Below are positions 12,380-23,036 of a DNA stretch of 64,000 nt, piece after piece; the first letter of the stretch is position 1, and every line of letters begins with the position of its first letter. The DNA lies in NCBI GenBank assembly GCA_006538405.1, contig BJKQ01000001.1, positions 248,001-312,000 of the forward strand. The letters are read 5' to 3'. The notes under the pieces are model-generated. The model had not been told where the DNA came from. It saw nothing but the letters and a program-made list of their open reading frames with translations, and did no database searches. Source of the stretch: Hansfordia pulvinata. Lineage: Eukaryota > Ascomycota > Sordariomycetes > Xylariales. Both the position numbers and the translations under genes were made by a program.

Positions 12380-12387
12380 TTATATAG
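12380..12387 (-). promoter_or_regulatory. TATA element upstream of the L-amino-acid oxidase gene
   Basis: CTATATAA on the minus strand, 200 bases before the oxidase ATG and surrounded by very GC-rich DNA. The distance would give a leader of roughly 150-170 bases. Assigned by position and consensus only. Confidence 0.5.
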
Positions 12388-13578
12388 ACCTTGGCACTCG
12401 TCGAACGGCGCCCGCGACCCCGCGAGCCTGTCATCAACCTGCTGGCGCCTGCTGGCGCTGGCCGTGAGCGAAGTCTGCGCCGGACGCCGCGTCTGGTTCA
12501 CCCAGTGAGCTGCCATTGTCGCGCCTTGGCGCCCGCCGCGAGAGGGGTTCGTGCCCGCTGCCAGGGCCAGAGAAGTGGGATGACCGCGCGAGGGGGGAGA
12601 TGAGGTGGCCACAGAGGTTCTCTGGCGCCGACGATCAGTGAGGGATATGCGCAGGCCGGGATGGCAGCCCACGCCGTGCTAAGGCAGGCCGGGGGAAGGG
12701 GGCCGGGGCCATGCGAGCAGCTGCCAAGCCGGCGATGGAGATGCTCGCCAGAGCGGAGGGGAAGCGACTGCGACGTCGGCGACAGTGCTGCAAGAGTCGG
12801 CGACAGTGGGCGTGGTGAGGTTGTGGTCGTGGTTGTCGCGGATGGCAGAGGAGGGCCAGGGTCGGAGCAAAGGCCGGCGTCGACGTAGAGCCCCAACCCC
12901 GCCCCCACTATCGCAGCCTATGCCGTCCGGATACTCGTGCAGCGCCCTGCCACCCCGCTATACCCCGTAGGAGGTCGCTCTGAGATTGGGCCAGGGGCAG
13001 CTCCGGCGGCGCACCTCCGCCCACACGGTCCAGTGGCACCACCCGCTGGACACCCCCCGCGCCGGGGACCCTTTTGGACCTGAACGCCCCCACCTCCGAC
13101 CGGAAGCTGCATCTACATGTGCGAGCAGCCCCTGCGATGACGATCGCAAGTCCGAGTGTTCTCGACGGCAGTGAACCCTGATGATCAGCTCCTGTAGTCG
13201 GCTGGGTGCAGACTTGGAGGCCGTCTCCGGCCTTGACCGATATCGTAGTGCTGGAAGAAAACCAGCTACGAACCACGCAGGCTGCCAAGTGTTGCAGGGC
13301 AGTATCGGCAGATGTCTACACGGCAGCGATGCCCAGAAGCAGATTGCCGACATTCTCCGTAGTTACCAGTGACTCGGTGGGTATCATGGGCCCCAGTCCT
13401 TAGGACAGAGAAACCCAGTCAAAGCATCTTGTCTCCCGTCATCGTACTTCACGAGTCGTAGTCCAGAGGGCCAGGCAAGAATCGGTGTCGAGAACCGGAG
13501 GTGCAGGCGTCGTTCCCCCGCTATGCCCGGAGTCATGAATTCAGACACCGCCATCGGATAACCACGATAGCCGTTCAA

Positions 13579-13669
13579 GCCCGGCTGGCGCAATGGTAGC
13601 GCGTCAGACTTCTAGGGACTTGTCCCGAAGACAATCTGAAGGCTGTGGGTTCGAGCCCCACGTTGGGTG
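13579..13669 (+). tRNA. tRNA-Arg (anticodon UCU) with a 19-base intron
   Basis: The 7-bp acceptor stem pairs 13579-13585 with 13662-13668 (two G-U and one G-T type pairs), followed by discriminator G13669. A D arm with GGTAGCGC, an anticodon stem TCAGA/TCTGA and a T arm GTGGG-TTCGAGC-CCCAC are all present. The anticodon TCT is 13611-13613. The intron is 13615-13633, after the purine at tRNA position 37, the canonical place for nuclear tRNA introns. Mature length is 72 bases before CCA addition. It reads AGA codons, which are rare in the GC3-rich genes of this window. Confidence 0.9.
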
Positions 13670-14623
13670 GTTGAATCAGTTGCTGGTTAACCTCATCTAG
13701 TGAATGAACTTATTTTTTGTTAATTACGCGACATTGTCTTGGTGGACTGAATGAACCATGTCTTTCTTTTGGGTTTCGGCGACTGGTTCCCAAATTGATG
13801 TCGCGAGCATGCAGGCTTAGCGGCGTGGGTGTATCTACTTGTGCGGAGCAAGCAGATCGACTTTTGCCGCGTTATGAACGTGTCAAGTGTGATCTTGTAA
13901 CAAACAGACCCCCCCTATTTCGGTAAAAGTGTATTGCCGTGTGAGGTGTATTTAGAGTCGAGACTCGCTCAGGACTTGTTGTTATGGTAGCTGCAAATGG
14001 GGCTTGAAGTCTTTTGGAAGCAGGTTCCTAAAGCGTAGCGTTAGGTCTGTGCATAGCAGTTCTGCCACGCAACCAATAGCCTAACCTTGGCTCAGGACCA
14101 TATCCCTTGAATGTGTGTACGGGAAGTCCCTTTTACAACCGTGACCTCCGAGTGGCCTCCTCCGTCATCTCCTTGCTCCGGATGAACCCTTCTCTTGAAA
14201 GTCGCCGCCGCGGGCGAAACCAGTTCATCGCCTAGATGCGCAATTTGGAAACTCACGGGCGCGATCTAAGCTAGGTAGCAAACTGGAAGCCTCTCGACAG
14301 ACAGCAATTGAGTCTCGCATTCTGGCGACGGTCCTCAAGCCATTCTTTCAAGTCATCAGATGTATTTACCATACACACACCCCGCTCTCGACGTTCATCA
14401 ACAGCACCGGGTCAAAAACAGGCCGCGCGGCTCTTCCCATGTTGAATGACGAAGGCTTTGGACGTGGCCTTTTCTATTTGAATCACCAAGTACGTGCGAC
14501 TAAAGAGACAACCCCTCTCGCATCTGACCCTCTGCCACCACACGACCTACCCAAACAGCCCCCTAAGCCCCCTGCTCCGATTCTCCCCCTCAGAGTCACC
14601 ACGACACCTCCGATAAAGAAAGC

Positions 14624-15144
14624 CTAAGCCCTCTCCACCCTGACAGCGAAGCAGCCCGGCTTGGCGTTGTGCAGGTGGACGTAGCTGGCGCGGCGGTCAG
14701 CCAGCATCCCGCCGACGACGGCGTCGACCTGGTCCGCGCCGTCGACGAGCTCGGCGGCCAGCATCATGTGCCGGGCGTCGTAGGCGCGCGCCGACATGAG
14801 CCTGCGCAGCTGGCGGTCCGGCAAGCGGTCGCCGCCGCCGCCCGCGAAGGGCGCGCAGGCGCGGGCGTGGACGAAGACGGGGCCCGCGCCGCGGTACGGC
14901 GTCACGGACCCGGGCGGGAAGGGGTCGTAGGCCAGCAGGCGGACGGGCTCGCCGGGGGCGGCGTCGAGGAGGCACCGGCGGCACGGGGGGCGGAGGTCCT
15001 CGGTGGCGGTCATGGTGACGACGGCGGCGTCGTTGTCATCGAGGGCCGGGAGGGGCGCGGGCAAGGGCACGTACTTGAGCCGGACGGGGGGCAGGTCGGT
15101 GCGGAGCTGGGAGGGCGGCTCGGTGGACTCGGGGTGGGCGTCAT
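14624..15144 (-). CDS. DUF1203-family protein (one-base frame break near the N terminus)
   Basis: The frame from 15070 down encodes the DUF1203 signature: a Cys-rich PPCRRCLLDAAPGEPVRLL entry, a YDPFPPGSVTPYRGAGPVFVHA core, an SARAYDARHMM helix and the closing YVHLHNAKPGCFAVRVERA. The family is mostly bacterial and has no known function. The frame stays open 5' of 15070 but has no ATG. The ATG at 15144 lies in another frame and joins it exactly if one base is added in the GGGG run at 15131-15134, giving MTPTPESTEPP and 173 residues in total. I therefore take 15144 as the start and the break as a sequence error. The fallback is the internal ATG at 15013. It is divergent from the Ada-type gene, sharing about 770 bases of upstream DNA. 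Confidence 0.75.
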
Positions 15145-15955
15145 CTTGGGACGGTAGTGGTGGAAGAGCGTGCGATGACGAGGCAGGGGGCTGAGGTCTG
15201 AGGCTGTGCTTGAGTCTGTTGAAATCTTGATCGTGTCGTGGGAGTTGTCAATGCGGGCATCATGTGTTATACTTATACCAATACCCTCTGCCTTCACTGG
15301 ACTGCGGCGACGGCATGACAGGCTGTGCGAGATTACCACAAAGAGTGTCGTCTGGAGACGGCCCCCGGCCCCTTTCTCGACATCCAAAGCAAAGCGATGC
15401 CGAGATTTGATGAGAAATGCACGGGCTTGTTGCTCGCGAAGTCACCAATCGCCGCGAGACCCCCACGACGGTCAGGGAAGCGGCTGTTCACCTTTCAAGA
15501 TACGAGGACAGACGGCCTTGCGGCTCGTGAGCGGCGTTTTGCACGACGGCACCACTGCCGCACCGACTGAGAAAGCCTCCAGACGTGGATTGACGCAGAT
15601 GACATGATTCGTCACTTTGGCAGCAACGCTGTGAGCCCACCCGGCGGCGCGCCGGCTGATTGGTCACTTCCAGAGCATTCCGGCTGCCGAGTCCCCACTC
15701 TCCGCTGTCAGCGTCCGTCTGTCCGTCTGTCTGTCTGTCTTACACACAACGAACCGACCTCGAACGGCGTTTCCACCCCATCTACAACCTCTTCCAACAC
15801 AAGCTACTTCACAAACCCCGTCCCATCTCTTTCCTGACTCCAGGGCCATTCGAAAGAAAACCCGAAAGACCCGCGACGCAACCACCGCCAGCCTCACAAG
15901 AAACCTCCCCTCGGACAATGCCTCATCACCACCACCACCACCACCACCAGCCGGG
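15145..15955. other. Divergent promoter region, DUF1203 / Ada pair
   Basis: About 0.8 kb between two outward-facing genes. It contains a CGTCTGTC-type tract at 15716-15742 and, at the right end, a CA/CT-rich leader with the upstream ORF described below. A shared control region is possible but no operator is recognisable. Confidence 0.5.
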
Positions 15956-15959
15956 ATGA
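15918..15959 (+). CDS. Upstream ORF, 13 codons with eight consecutive histidines
   Basis: ATG at 15918 opens a frame that reads M-P, eight His codons, Q-P-G and a TGA at 15957-15959. That stop overlaps the ATG of the Ada-type gene (15956-15958) as ATGA, one frame apart. The overlap is the arrangement that allows termination-coupled reinitiation or leaky scanning. It lies immediately 5' of the main start, so it would be on any mRNA of that gene. Whether it is translated is inference. Confidence 0.5.
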   Translation: MPHHHHHHHHQPG

Positions 15960-16987
15960 TGCTCGACGGCAACGACGGCGACGGCGACGGCGGGGCCCGC
16001 CTGTGGGCGGCGGTGCAGCGGCGGGACCCGGCGGCGGACGGGCGCTTCGTCTACGCCGTGCGCACGACGGGCATCTACTGCCGGCCCGTGTGCCGCGCGC
16101 GCCTGGCCCGCCGCGCCAACGTCGCCTTCTTCGCCGCGCCCGCCCCCGCCGAGGAGGGCGGCTACCGCGCCTGCAAGCGGTGCCGCCCCGAGGTGCCGGG
16201 CCGCATGCCCGAGTCCGCCGCCGTCGCCCGCGTGCGCGCCTTCATCTCGGGCTCGGGCTCGGGCTCGGCGGGGGGCCGCGGTGCGGATGATGCTGCTGCT
16301 GCTGTTGGTGGGGCTGCGATTCCTGGTACCCATGCTGCGCCCGGCCAGACAGCAGAAGCTGAGCAAGCAACTGCACCGACAGAGGCACCAGCGGACGGTC
16401 GCCGCGTGGTTCTCGCAGCCGCCCAGCGCCTCCCCCGCCGCCACCGCCGACCGGGCCAGCAGCAGCAGCAGCAGCAACTGCAGCAGCACCGCCTCACAAC
16501 GCGGGACCTGGCGGCCTCGGCCAACGTCTCCCGGTGGCACTTCCACCGGACCTTCAAGAAGCTGACGGGCGCCACGCCGAGCGGCTTCCTCCTCGCCGCC
16601 GGCCACCACACAGCGCCCTCCCCCTCCCCCTCCCCCTCGACCACCACCACGACCCCAGCATCGTCCGTCGCGAGCGCGAGCACGCCAGGGAAGACCAGCT
16701 GCGCCGAAGACCCTGGCACCCGCGTCGGCGCCAGCGCCCCCGCGTTCCCGCTGCTCGTCACGAACGACAACGACGAGGACGACGTCGCGTGGTGCGAGTG
16801 GCTGCACGCCTTCCCGGGCGAGACGCCCACCGCGAGCTGCCACCACGAAGGCGATGGGGAAGAGATAGAGGCAGAGGCAGAGGCAGAGGCAGAGGGGGAG
16901 GAGGAAATCATCGGGTACGTCCTCCCGGACCCGAGCGAGGACGACGTCGCGCAGGCGCTGATGGCCTGCGAGCGCGCGGGCGCGTGA
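15956..16987 (+). CDS. Ada-type methylphosphotriester sensor with AraC-like helix-turn-helix
   Basis: Single frame of 343 codons; two adjacent ATGs (15956, 15959) could serve as start. Residues about 12-80 match the N-terminal domain of bacterial Ada, FVYAVRTTGIYCRPVCRAR followed by YRACKRCRPE. The four zinc cysteines are Cys42, Cys46, Cys73 and Cys76. In Ada this zinc site accepts methyl groups from phosphotriesters, and one Cys is the acceptor. A polyglutamine-containing linker leads to one AraC-type HTH, LTTRDLAASANVSRWHFHRT (about 180-211), ending at GATPSGF. There is no O6-methylguanine transferase domain; the C-terminal third is low-complexity and acidic (repeated AE). It thus resembles AdaA-type proteins and probably senses or activates the response to methylating agents. 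A nuclear role is inferred. Its bacterial-type neighbour DUF1203 is divergent. Confidence 0.87.
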   Translation: MMLDGNDGDGDGGARLWAAVQRRDPAADGRFVYAVRTTGIYCRPVCRARLARRANVAFFAAPAPAEEGGYRACKRCRPEVPGRMPESAAVARVRAFISGSGSGSAGGRGADDAAAAVGGAAIPGTHAAPGQTAEAEQATAPTEAPADGRRVVLAAAQRLPRRHRRPGQQQQQQQLQQHRLTTRDLAASANVSRWHFHRTFKKLTGATPSGFLLAAGHHTAPSPSPSPSTTTTTPASSVASASTPGKTSCAEDPGTRVGASAPAFPLLVTNDNDEDDVAWCEWLHAFPGETPTASCHHEGDGEEIEAEAEAEAEGEEEIIGYVLPDPSEDDVAQALMACERAGA

Positions 16988-18978
16988 CACACGGGCGCGC
17001 ATGTCGCGTCTTGCGGACCGGGACCCGGCAAACTTGCTTCTTGAGACCCGTGTGGGCTGCGTCCCCTTGTCACCTACCGCCGGGGTAGGTATCGTCGCGG
17101 GTGTATATGGAGAACATGTACTTTGTGGTGGCGGGGGTGCGCCGATGGTTTCGGTGTTGGTTACCGTGGCGGCGGGAACACTCGCTGCTGCGCTGCTAAG
17201 GAGATGCTTTCGACGAGAGTGCTGGCTACTTTTTGTAACCCGAAGACCTCAACAGAGTAGGGGGCACATGTTGGAGGGTTGAAAAAAAAAAGAAAAAAAA
17301 AGAGCCCCCGTCCGAGGTGGCTGGGAATGGTGCCTGGTTGGGGAGAACGGCTGGCGGAATTATCGACTGCGGGTTGCATTCTGCACGTGTATATGGGGTC
17401 ACGAATCAGGGTCTTCACAACAAAATACGAAGATATGCGTCTTCGCCGGTAGCCTTCAGTGGTTCGGCCATGCGCAGGCCTGTTTCCTGCAAGGACGCTA
17501 TCATTGCTATGTATGGGGGACCAGTGAAGGGAAGGGGGGGGGAAGGGGGGGGGAAGGGGGCTCATTGACATCCTTTCTGACCAAAGAAAATGGAAACCAT
17601 ACCAGCTTGGAAATTCCTTGCATATTGACAATGACCAGCCGTTTATCTGCACCTCAGGAAATGTGATCCGAGTCCACGATCCACGGCGTAGACCAAGAGC
17701 ATTGTTGGTAAGATGGTGATACGGCACTGACGAAACCAAGCCCGGCTTTGGCCAATCGACCGTGCTTGACAGTCCACGATGGCAGGCTCGCTCCCATCTC
17801 ATCCTAGACTCAATGCTTCATAGTTGATTGACCTTGAGTCTGAGCCACAGAAGTAACCTTACCCCCGATCCCACTGCAGCCCAGTCACCCCTCGTCCGAC
17901 CCGACGGATCGGCAGACGAGTCCCCCCCGCGAAGACCCCAGCATCGGCCCAGTGAACGTAAACGTGGACAGGAAGGCGACCGCCTCGTCTCAGCCGCGGA
18001 AAACCCTCGAGAGTTGTCGCACCGCACCTCCTAGCTTCGACGCCTCGCTCCCGTGAGGGAAGCACTAGCAGCACGCCAGGCACCTGGCATACCATTGGGC
18101 AGATACCTGGGCAAGGCGTGGCAGGCCACTATCGAGCAAGAAGAAAAGCCTACCGCACGTTAGGGGGGAAGGCTCAAGGCCGCGGCGTCGCGGCCTGGAG
18201 CCATGGAAGGCTGTGCACGCCGGCATGAATACACGGCGGGCGGGGCGATCTGGCGCCGGTTTTGAGAGGGGGGGGGGGGGACAATCCTGTATAGCCGCTC
18301 GCTTTCGGCTCATATGGGGGAAGCGGGGGACTTGGGTGTTGAGCGGGATGTGTCTATGCGCCGCGTGTGCGCGCGCGGGCAATTTCCGCCATGTGGGCGT
18401 CTCCAGTCGCTGGGCAATCTGGCAGGAGAGAGGGCGCTTCCATTCTAATAAAACTTGGAGAGGCCGCAGTAGTATAGCGCGGGATTCCTGCGTGCTTCAC
18501 GCTTGGGAGCACAGCCCCTTCGGCCGCACGAGAAGTCTCGTGTGTGCTGCGAAGGGGGGCCACGCTTCGACCTTGCCGGAGACTTTGACAGAGGTTGTCG
18601 CCGGGGAAGATCCAGACGATGGCCCGGGGTTAACACGACGGCGCTTGATAGTCATGGCCCCGTGTCGTCGGGACGAAGACTGGCCTTGATGTGTCGTGTT
18701 CTCCGCGCGCCCGATCGGTTTAATCACGCCAGCTGCCTCGATCACAACGAATCTCGCGGCTTCTGGGGCTAGAATGTTCTGCCGCCGAACGAGACGAGAC
18801 ACGCGGGGGCATTGTGCTGCTCATCAGCACACAAGCAACGACCGCCGAGATCGCGCGACCCTCTAACGAATCTGGAACCTGCAAGCCGGGCGGCGGAGGA
18901 TGCGCCGGAGGACGACGGCGCCGGAGACGGGCTCACTTTATAGCCCCGTTCCCGCGTGGGAGACGGGGCAGCCCGTTT

Positions 18979-19027
<49 letters not shown>

Positions 19028-22001
19028 TCATCGCGTATGTGGATCGGCGCAGGATCCTGGGCACGTCCGCCCTTCTCGCCCGAGTCGGGCGAGCCGATGC
19101 TCGTAGACTGGCGTGCGGCTCCCCTTCAGCTGCCGAGGGCGAGGCGGACTCGAGCTACGGGGCACGGCGCGCGGTTGAAGCCTCATCCAGACACAGTACT
19201 ATTATGTTGTGGCGTGTCCGGTGCTCGTCGGCGAACGGGAAGTACTCGTAGGTCGACAATCACAATCGCGGGACGGTCTGCGCGCGCTCCCATTCCGCTC
19301 CGCGTTTCTTAGTTGCTCTGCTACCTTCCTACCTATGCACGCGCGAGAGGTCAGATGGTATTCTCAAAGAACCTTGACTCGATATCGGCAGCGTCATTGC
19401 AGCCTGGCAGGAGAGCCATCCATTGAGGAGGAGACCACCCATATCGCAGTCCTCCTCGAAATCGTGAACACGTAAACAGTCGAAGGGCTGCGACCTTGCA
19501 AGCCTGGTCGAACAGCTTCACAGCAGTCGCAAAAATATAGTGGTTGGCAGGCCCACGCCGATCAGTGTCAGGCCGGCGGGATTCTGTCAACTGCACTGCA
19601 CGAGTGGCTCGCTCGGCAGTCTCTGGACAGCCGGCGGCTCCCCTCGAATAGCGTCGTCAGAGCCGGAGACGATACTCGTGCTTGGCCCATCCGTCAGCAA
19701 AACCTGCCAGCGCTCTGACAGACCGAACGCGGCTCCCCCCCCTAAGCGGCGACCGCTTCAGGCGACATGGTCCGCCGCCGGCGGGTGCGGAAGCCCGTAG
19801 GATCGGCCGAAACTGGGGGCGTGCCTGGATGACACCCCAGAGGTTTTGTGGCTTTCTCTTCTTTCCCTCCATCGAGCGACCGGATTCTCGACCGAAAACC
19901 CGCAGCTCGGGGATCCGCAAGCCCCCAAGACCGGCGGACAGGGCCAGAGGGGGGGTACGGCAGACCCATGTCGCCTGCCGGGGAGGGCTTCAGCAGAGGG
20001 CGAAACTCCCTGCTGCGCCCTGGGTTGTGTGGTCGGAGGCGGAGGGGTCGAGGGCCAAAAGTTCCAAGATTCGGCAAAGATGTATGTGAGAGAAGTAAAC
20101 AAATTGCCCGAACAGAAGGGCGAGCACACGTGCGCCTCTCGCCAGTGGCAACGCGGACGTCAGCTCCCGCAGTCCCTCCGCTTGTTGGGCTGGAGAAGGA
20201 AAACACTCGTCTGTTCTGTCCCCACCGAGCACTCCCGGGGATTGACAACGGCCGAGACGGCGCTTCGAGGGAGGGAGGTTCTACTGCGCTACTCGTACTC
20301 TCCCACCACCCAAGGCATTAGTCTATTAGCCTGCGCGGATTCGTGGGTCGAAGAGAGGGCGGAAGGTGTTGAGAGAGCGCAACGGCCCCAGGCCAGCCAG
20401 CTGAGCGACAGGCGTGCTACTTTGGATCGGCGAGGCGAGGCGAGGCGCGGCACCCGACGCCCAGGGACACATGGGTCTCTGCCGGCAGGCCAGTTGTCCC
20501 GCGAGTCCAGACTGATGGAATCGGCAGAGAAGGGAAGGCCAGCTCTGTGGAAACGCTAGACAGGCCCCGGGGCATCCGGGGACGTTTGGGGCCATTCCTG
20601 ACCGATTCCCGCCAGGGGTGGGGGGTTCGTGTCTAGGCGTAGGGCTCGAGCTAGGACAGGACCTTATGTAGACTCGTCGACGACGTGTGCAGAGCAGCAG
20701 GTCAACCTCGTGGCTCCGTGGCCCGATCCTATATGCAAGCGAGATACTCGTGCCCTCCCCTGGCTGCCCGTTGGGTCTATACTCGGCAGAGACGACCCAC
20801 TGCCGTCCTGGCCGACCGAGAGACGTCTGAATACAGGTGATTGTGGCTTGCTTGCTGACAGGACTCGGGCTCCGGGTTTCAGGCCCCGTGCTGATGCTTC
20901 CTGTACTCGCACGCACGCCTGAGGCGGGGATCAAACGACGGCTTCGCTTCGTCATGGGTCGTCGACGGGAGGACAAGAGCCCATCTCGGCACATGCCCAA
21001 GATCCAGTCCGGAAATACACAAGGTACTGTACCTATTCTTGTGAGGGCTTGAGTACGAGGCAGCATTGATTGTCTGCCTCATCACTCGTTGCGCTTCCTG
21101 CGTATCCCGCCCGCCGCTCTCATTGGATACTGTAGTCATATACCAGTTGAGCGGGGCTCCAGCAGACGAAAAAGGGAAGGGGGAAGAAGCCAGGGACAGC
21201 AGGCGATCACTGCATACATACCTACGATACTCGTGCCTACTTTTAGTTATCACCGTCAATCAATCCAGGGACATGGCCCTGGCAGCGGGACCTAATAAGT
21301 GCCTAGCCCGTCCGCCACAAAGGATGAGCAGGGTGCACGCGCCAAGCTGTGTGATATTTTTAACGCCTCTCCTAGGTAGTTAGCCCCAGTCGGCGGGCTG
21401 CCAGGATGGGAGCCCTGGATGCTAGCATCAAACGAGGCTCGCATCCTTTTAGTCAGACGAACCCGCCCCGTACGGATATACTCCAGCGTCGAGGGCGGGC
21501 GTAGCGTACGAGTACTATACTCGCAGGCCCACACCCGGGCGAGGTACTCGGTGGGGGAGGCACATCGTCAGCCCTTCCAGCGGGGATTCCGAAGGGACAA
21601 GAGGGATGGGGATGGGAGGGGCCCTGCAGCTTTGGCAACTGGGGGCCTCTTCCGTCTCTTGTCGCCGCCGCCGCCGGGCGCAGGAGGGCGTTTTTGACGG
21701 CGCACTCGACTTTCAAATAGGCCGGGCCGCCCAGGAAGAAACACCTGCACGTCAAGCTGTGTTTTTCATTTCTTATTTGGGGTTTTCTTTCTTTTCCTTT
21801 CGACAAGCCTCCCCCGCGCCTCCTCCTTCACTCACCGCGACGGTCCCTTCGTTTGGTTTGTGGTTCACGTTGAAGAGCCTAAGAGCCGAAGTAGGAAAGA
21901 AGAAAGAAAGAAAGAACGAAAGAAAAGAAGAAAGGGGGGCAACGACGAGAAGGGAAGAAGAGTGAGAGAGACAGAGACAAAAAAAAAAAAAGACGGGAAG
22001 A
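16988..22001. other. 5 kb without a supported gene
   Basis: No frame is convincing. Long open frames such as 17161-17802 (minus), 19742-20248 (minus) and 20326-21066 (minus) have no recognisable domain and their complements are equally open. The region carries A-rich (17281-17301) and G-rich (17536-17561, 18268-18280) runs, a GT microsatellite at 18980-19023 and ACTCGTA/TACGAGT motifs at 19244, 20291 and 21507. The last 200 bases are purine-rich (AAAGAAAG tracts) and are probably the leader of the next gene. Confidence 0.55.
18980..19023. repeat. GT dinucleotide microsatellite
   Basis: About 22 uninterrupted GT units in intergenic DNA. Confidence 0.95.
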
Positions 22002-23036
22002 ATGAGGACCAGGACAACAACGGCCGCCGCACTGGCGCTGCTGCTGGCGCCGGGGGCGTCGGTGCAGTCGGCGCTGTGCTACTACCCGGACGGACCATCG
22101 ACTACGACTTCTACCCGTGCGACAGCACGGCGAACCCGAGCCTGGGCCAGCACAGCGCGTGCTGCCACTCGAACGACGCCTGCTTCAGCGACGGCACCTG
22201 CCTGACCAACGACAACAACATCCCCTACCGCGGCGCCTGCACCGACATTGGCTGGAAGACGGACCAGTGCCCGGACAGCCTGTGCATGGACCCAGGTGAG
22301 TGAGAAATCAAAGAGATTTCTTCTTCGACTGTCTGTCTGTCGACAGGGATGCGGCCCCCGCTGACATGTCTTTCCCAAAAGGCCTCAGAGGAAAGGAGGG
22401 CTGGATGATGAAGTGCGACCTGTACTCCAACAGCGTGTGCTGCTTCGGCGGCAACGGCACCTGCTGCGGCGTCGACCCCGAGTTCGAGTGGCTGTCGGGC
22501 GGCATCGTCGCCGTCCTAGACAGCCGCGGCGAGAACCGCATCGCCTCGGGCCTGACCACCGCCCCAACTCCAACACGACCGCCCCCTCAAATACGTCATC
22601 CTCATCAGCAGAAGCACAGTCCGACTCGTCGTCGTGCCCGCCCGGCACCGGCACCGCCGGCGCCGACTCGTCGTCGACGGGCCAGCAGTCCGCCGCCGTC
22701 GCGGGGCTGGCCGTCGCCCTGGCCGTCGCGACCATCGCCGGCGCCGGCGCCGCCGCCTACCTGCTGCGCAAGCTTCGCCAGGAGCGCGTGTGGCGCGACC
22801 TGGCCTCGGACGCGGCGGCGGCGCACCACTACCCGGCGTTCGCCTTCAACCCCGCCATGGCCGCCGCCGCCATGGAAGCCTCCGCGATGGACGCCAAGCT
22901 GGGCGGCGGCGGGCCGGGCAGCGCGAGCCCGCCCGACTCCATCTACGCGGCCCCCCTGCCGGCGCACCTCGCGCACCCGCAGGCCGAGCTGCCCGTCGTC
23001 GCGTCGCCGGTCGAGCTGTCCGATAAGAAGAGATGA
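22002..23036 (+). CDS. Cys-rich type I membrane protein (two one-base frame breaks)
   Basis: Exons 22002-22295 and 22382-23036 meet in a glycine codon; the intron has GTGAGT, a GCTGAC branch and AAG. The N terminus is a signal peptide (ending ASVQS) followed by CYYPDG. A Cys-rich ectodomain follows (CCHSNDACFSDGTC, CPDSLC, CCFGGNGTCCGVD). Then come a Ser/Thr linker, one membrane span (AVAGLAVALAVATIAGAGAAAYLL) and a cytosolic tail with RKLRQERVWRD. Continuous reading needs one extra base near 22086-22093, after CYYPDG, and one in the CCCC at 22562-22565. With both the chain is 316 residues. Similar signal-Cys-rich-TM proteins are common in filamentous fungi and are presumed plasma-membrane or wall sensors without known ligand. 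The frame stays open and sensible after both breaks, so I favour sequence error over a pseudogene. Confidence 0.75.

Larger units (their letters stand above)
12181..14623. other. Intergenic region with one tRNA gene
   Basis: Promoter of the oxidase at the left, then GC-rich sequence without a recognisable protein. A tRNA-Arg gene sits at 13579-13669. After 13.67 kb the DNA becomes AT-richer (T-run near 13711) and shows no gene up to the 3' end of the DUF1203 frame. Confidence 0.55.

Noticed and set aside
10273..12387. 704-codon plus-strand open frame opposite the oxidase gene
   Set aside because: It is a shadow of the GC3-rich oxidase gene: its sequence is Gly/Val/Ala/Arg-rich and without domains, while the minus strand shows a full flavoenzyme.
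15926..17002. 358-codon minus-strand frame opposite the Ada-type gene
   Set aside because: Arg/Gly/Ala-rich shadow; the plus strand carries the conserved zinc and HTH motifs.
20326..21066. 246-codon minus frame
   Set aside because: No recognisable domain, no coherent codon bias, several overlapping open frames; treated as chance.
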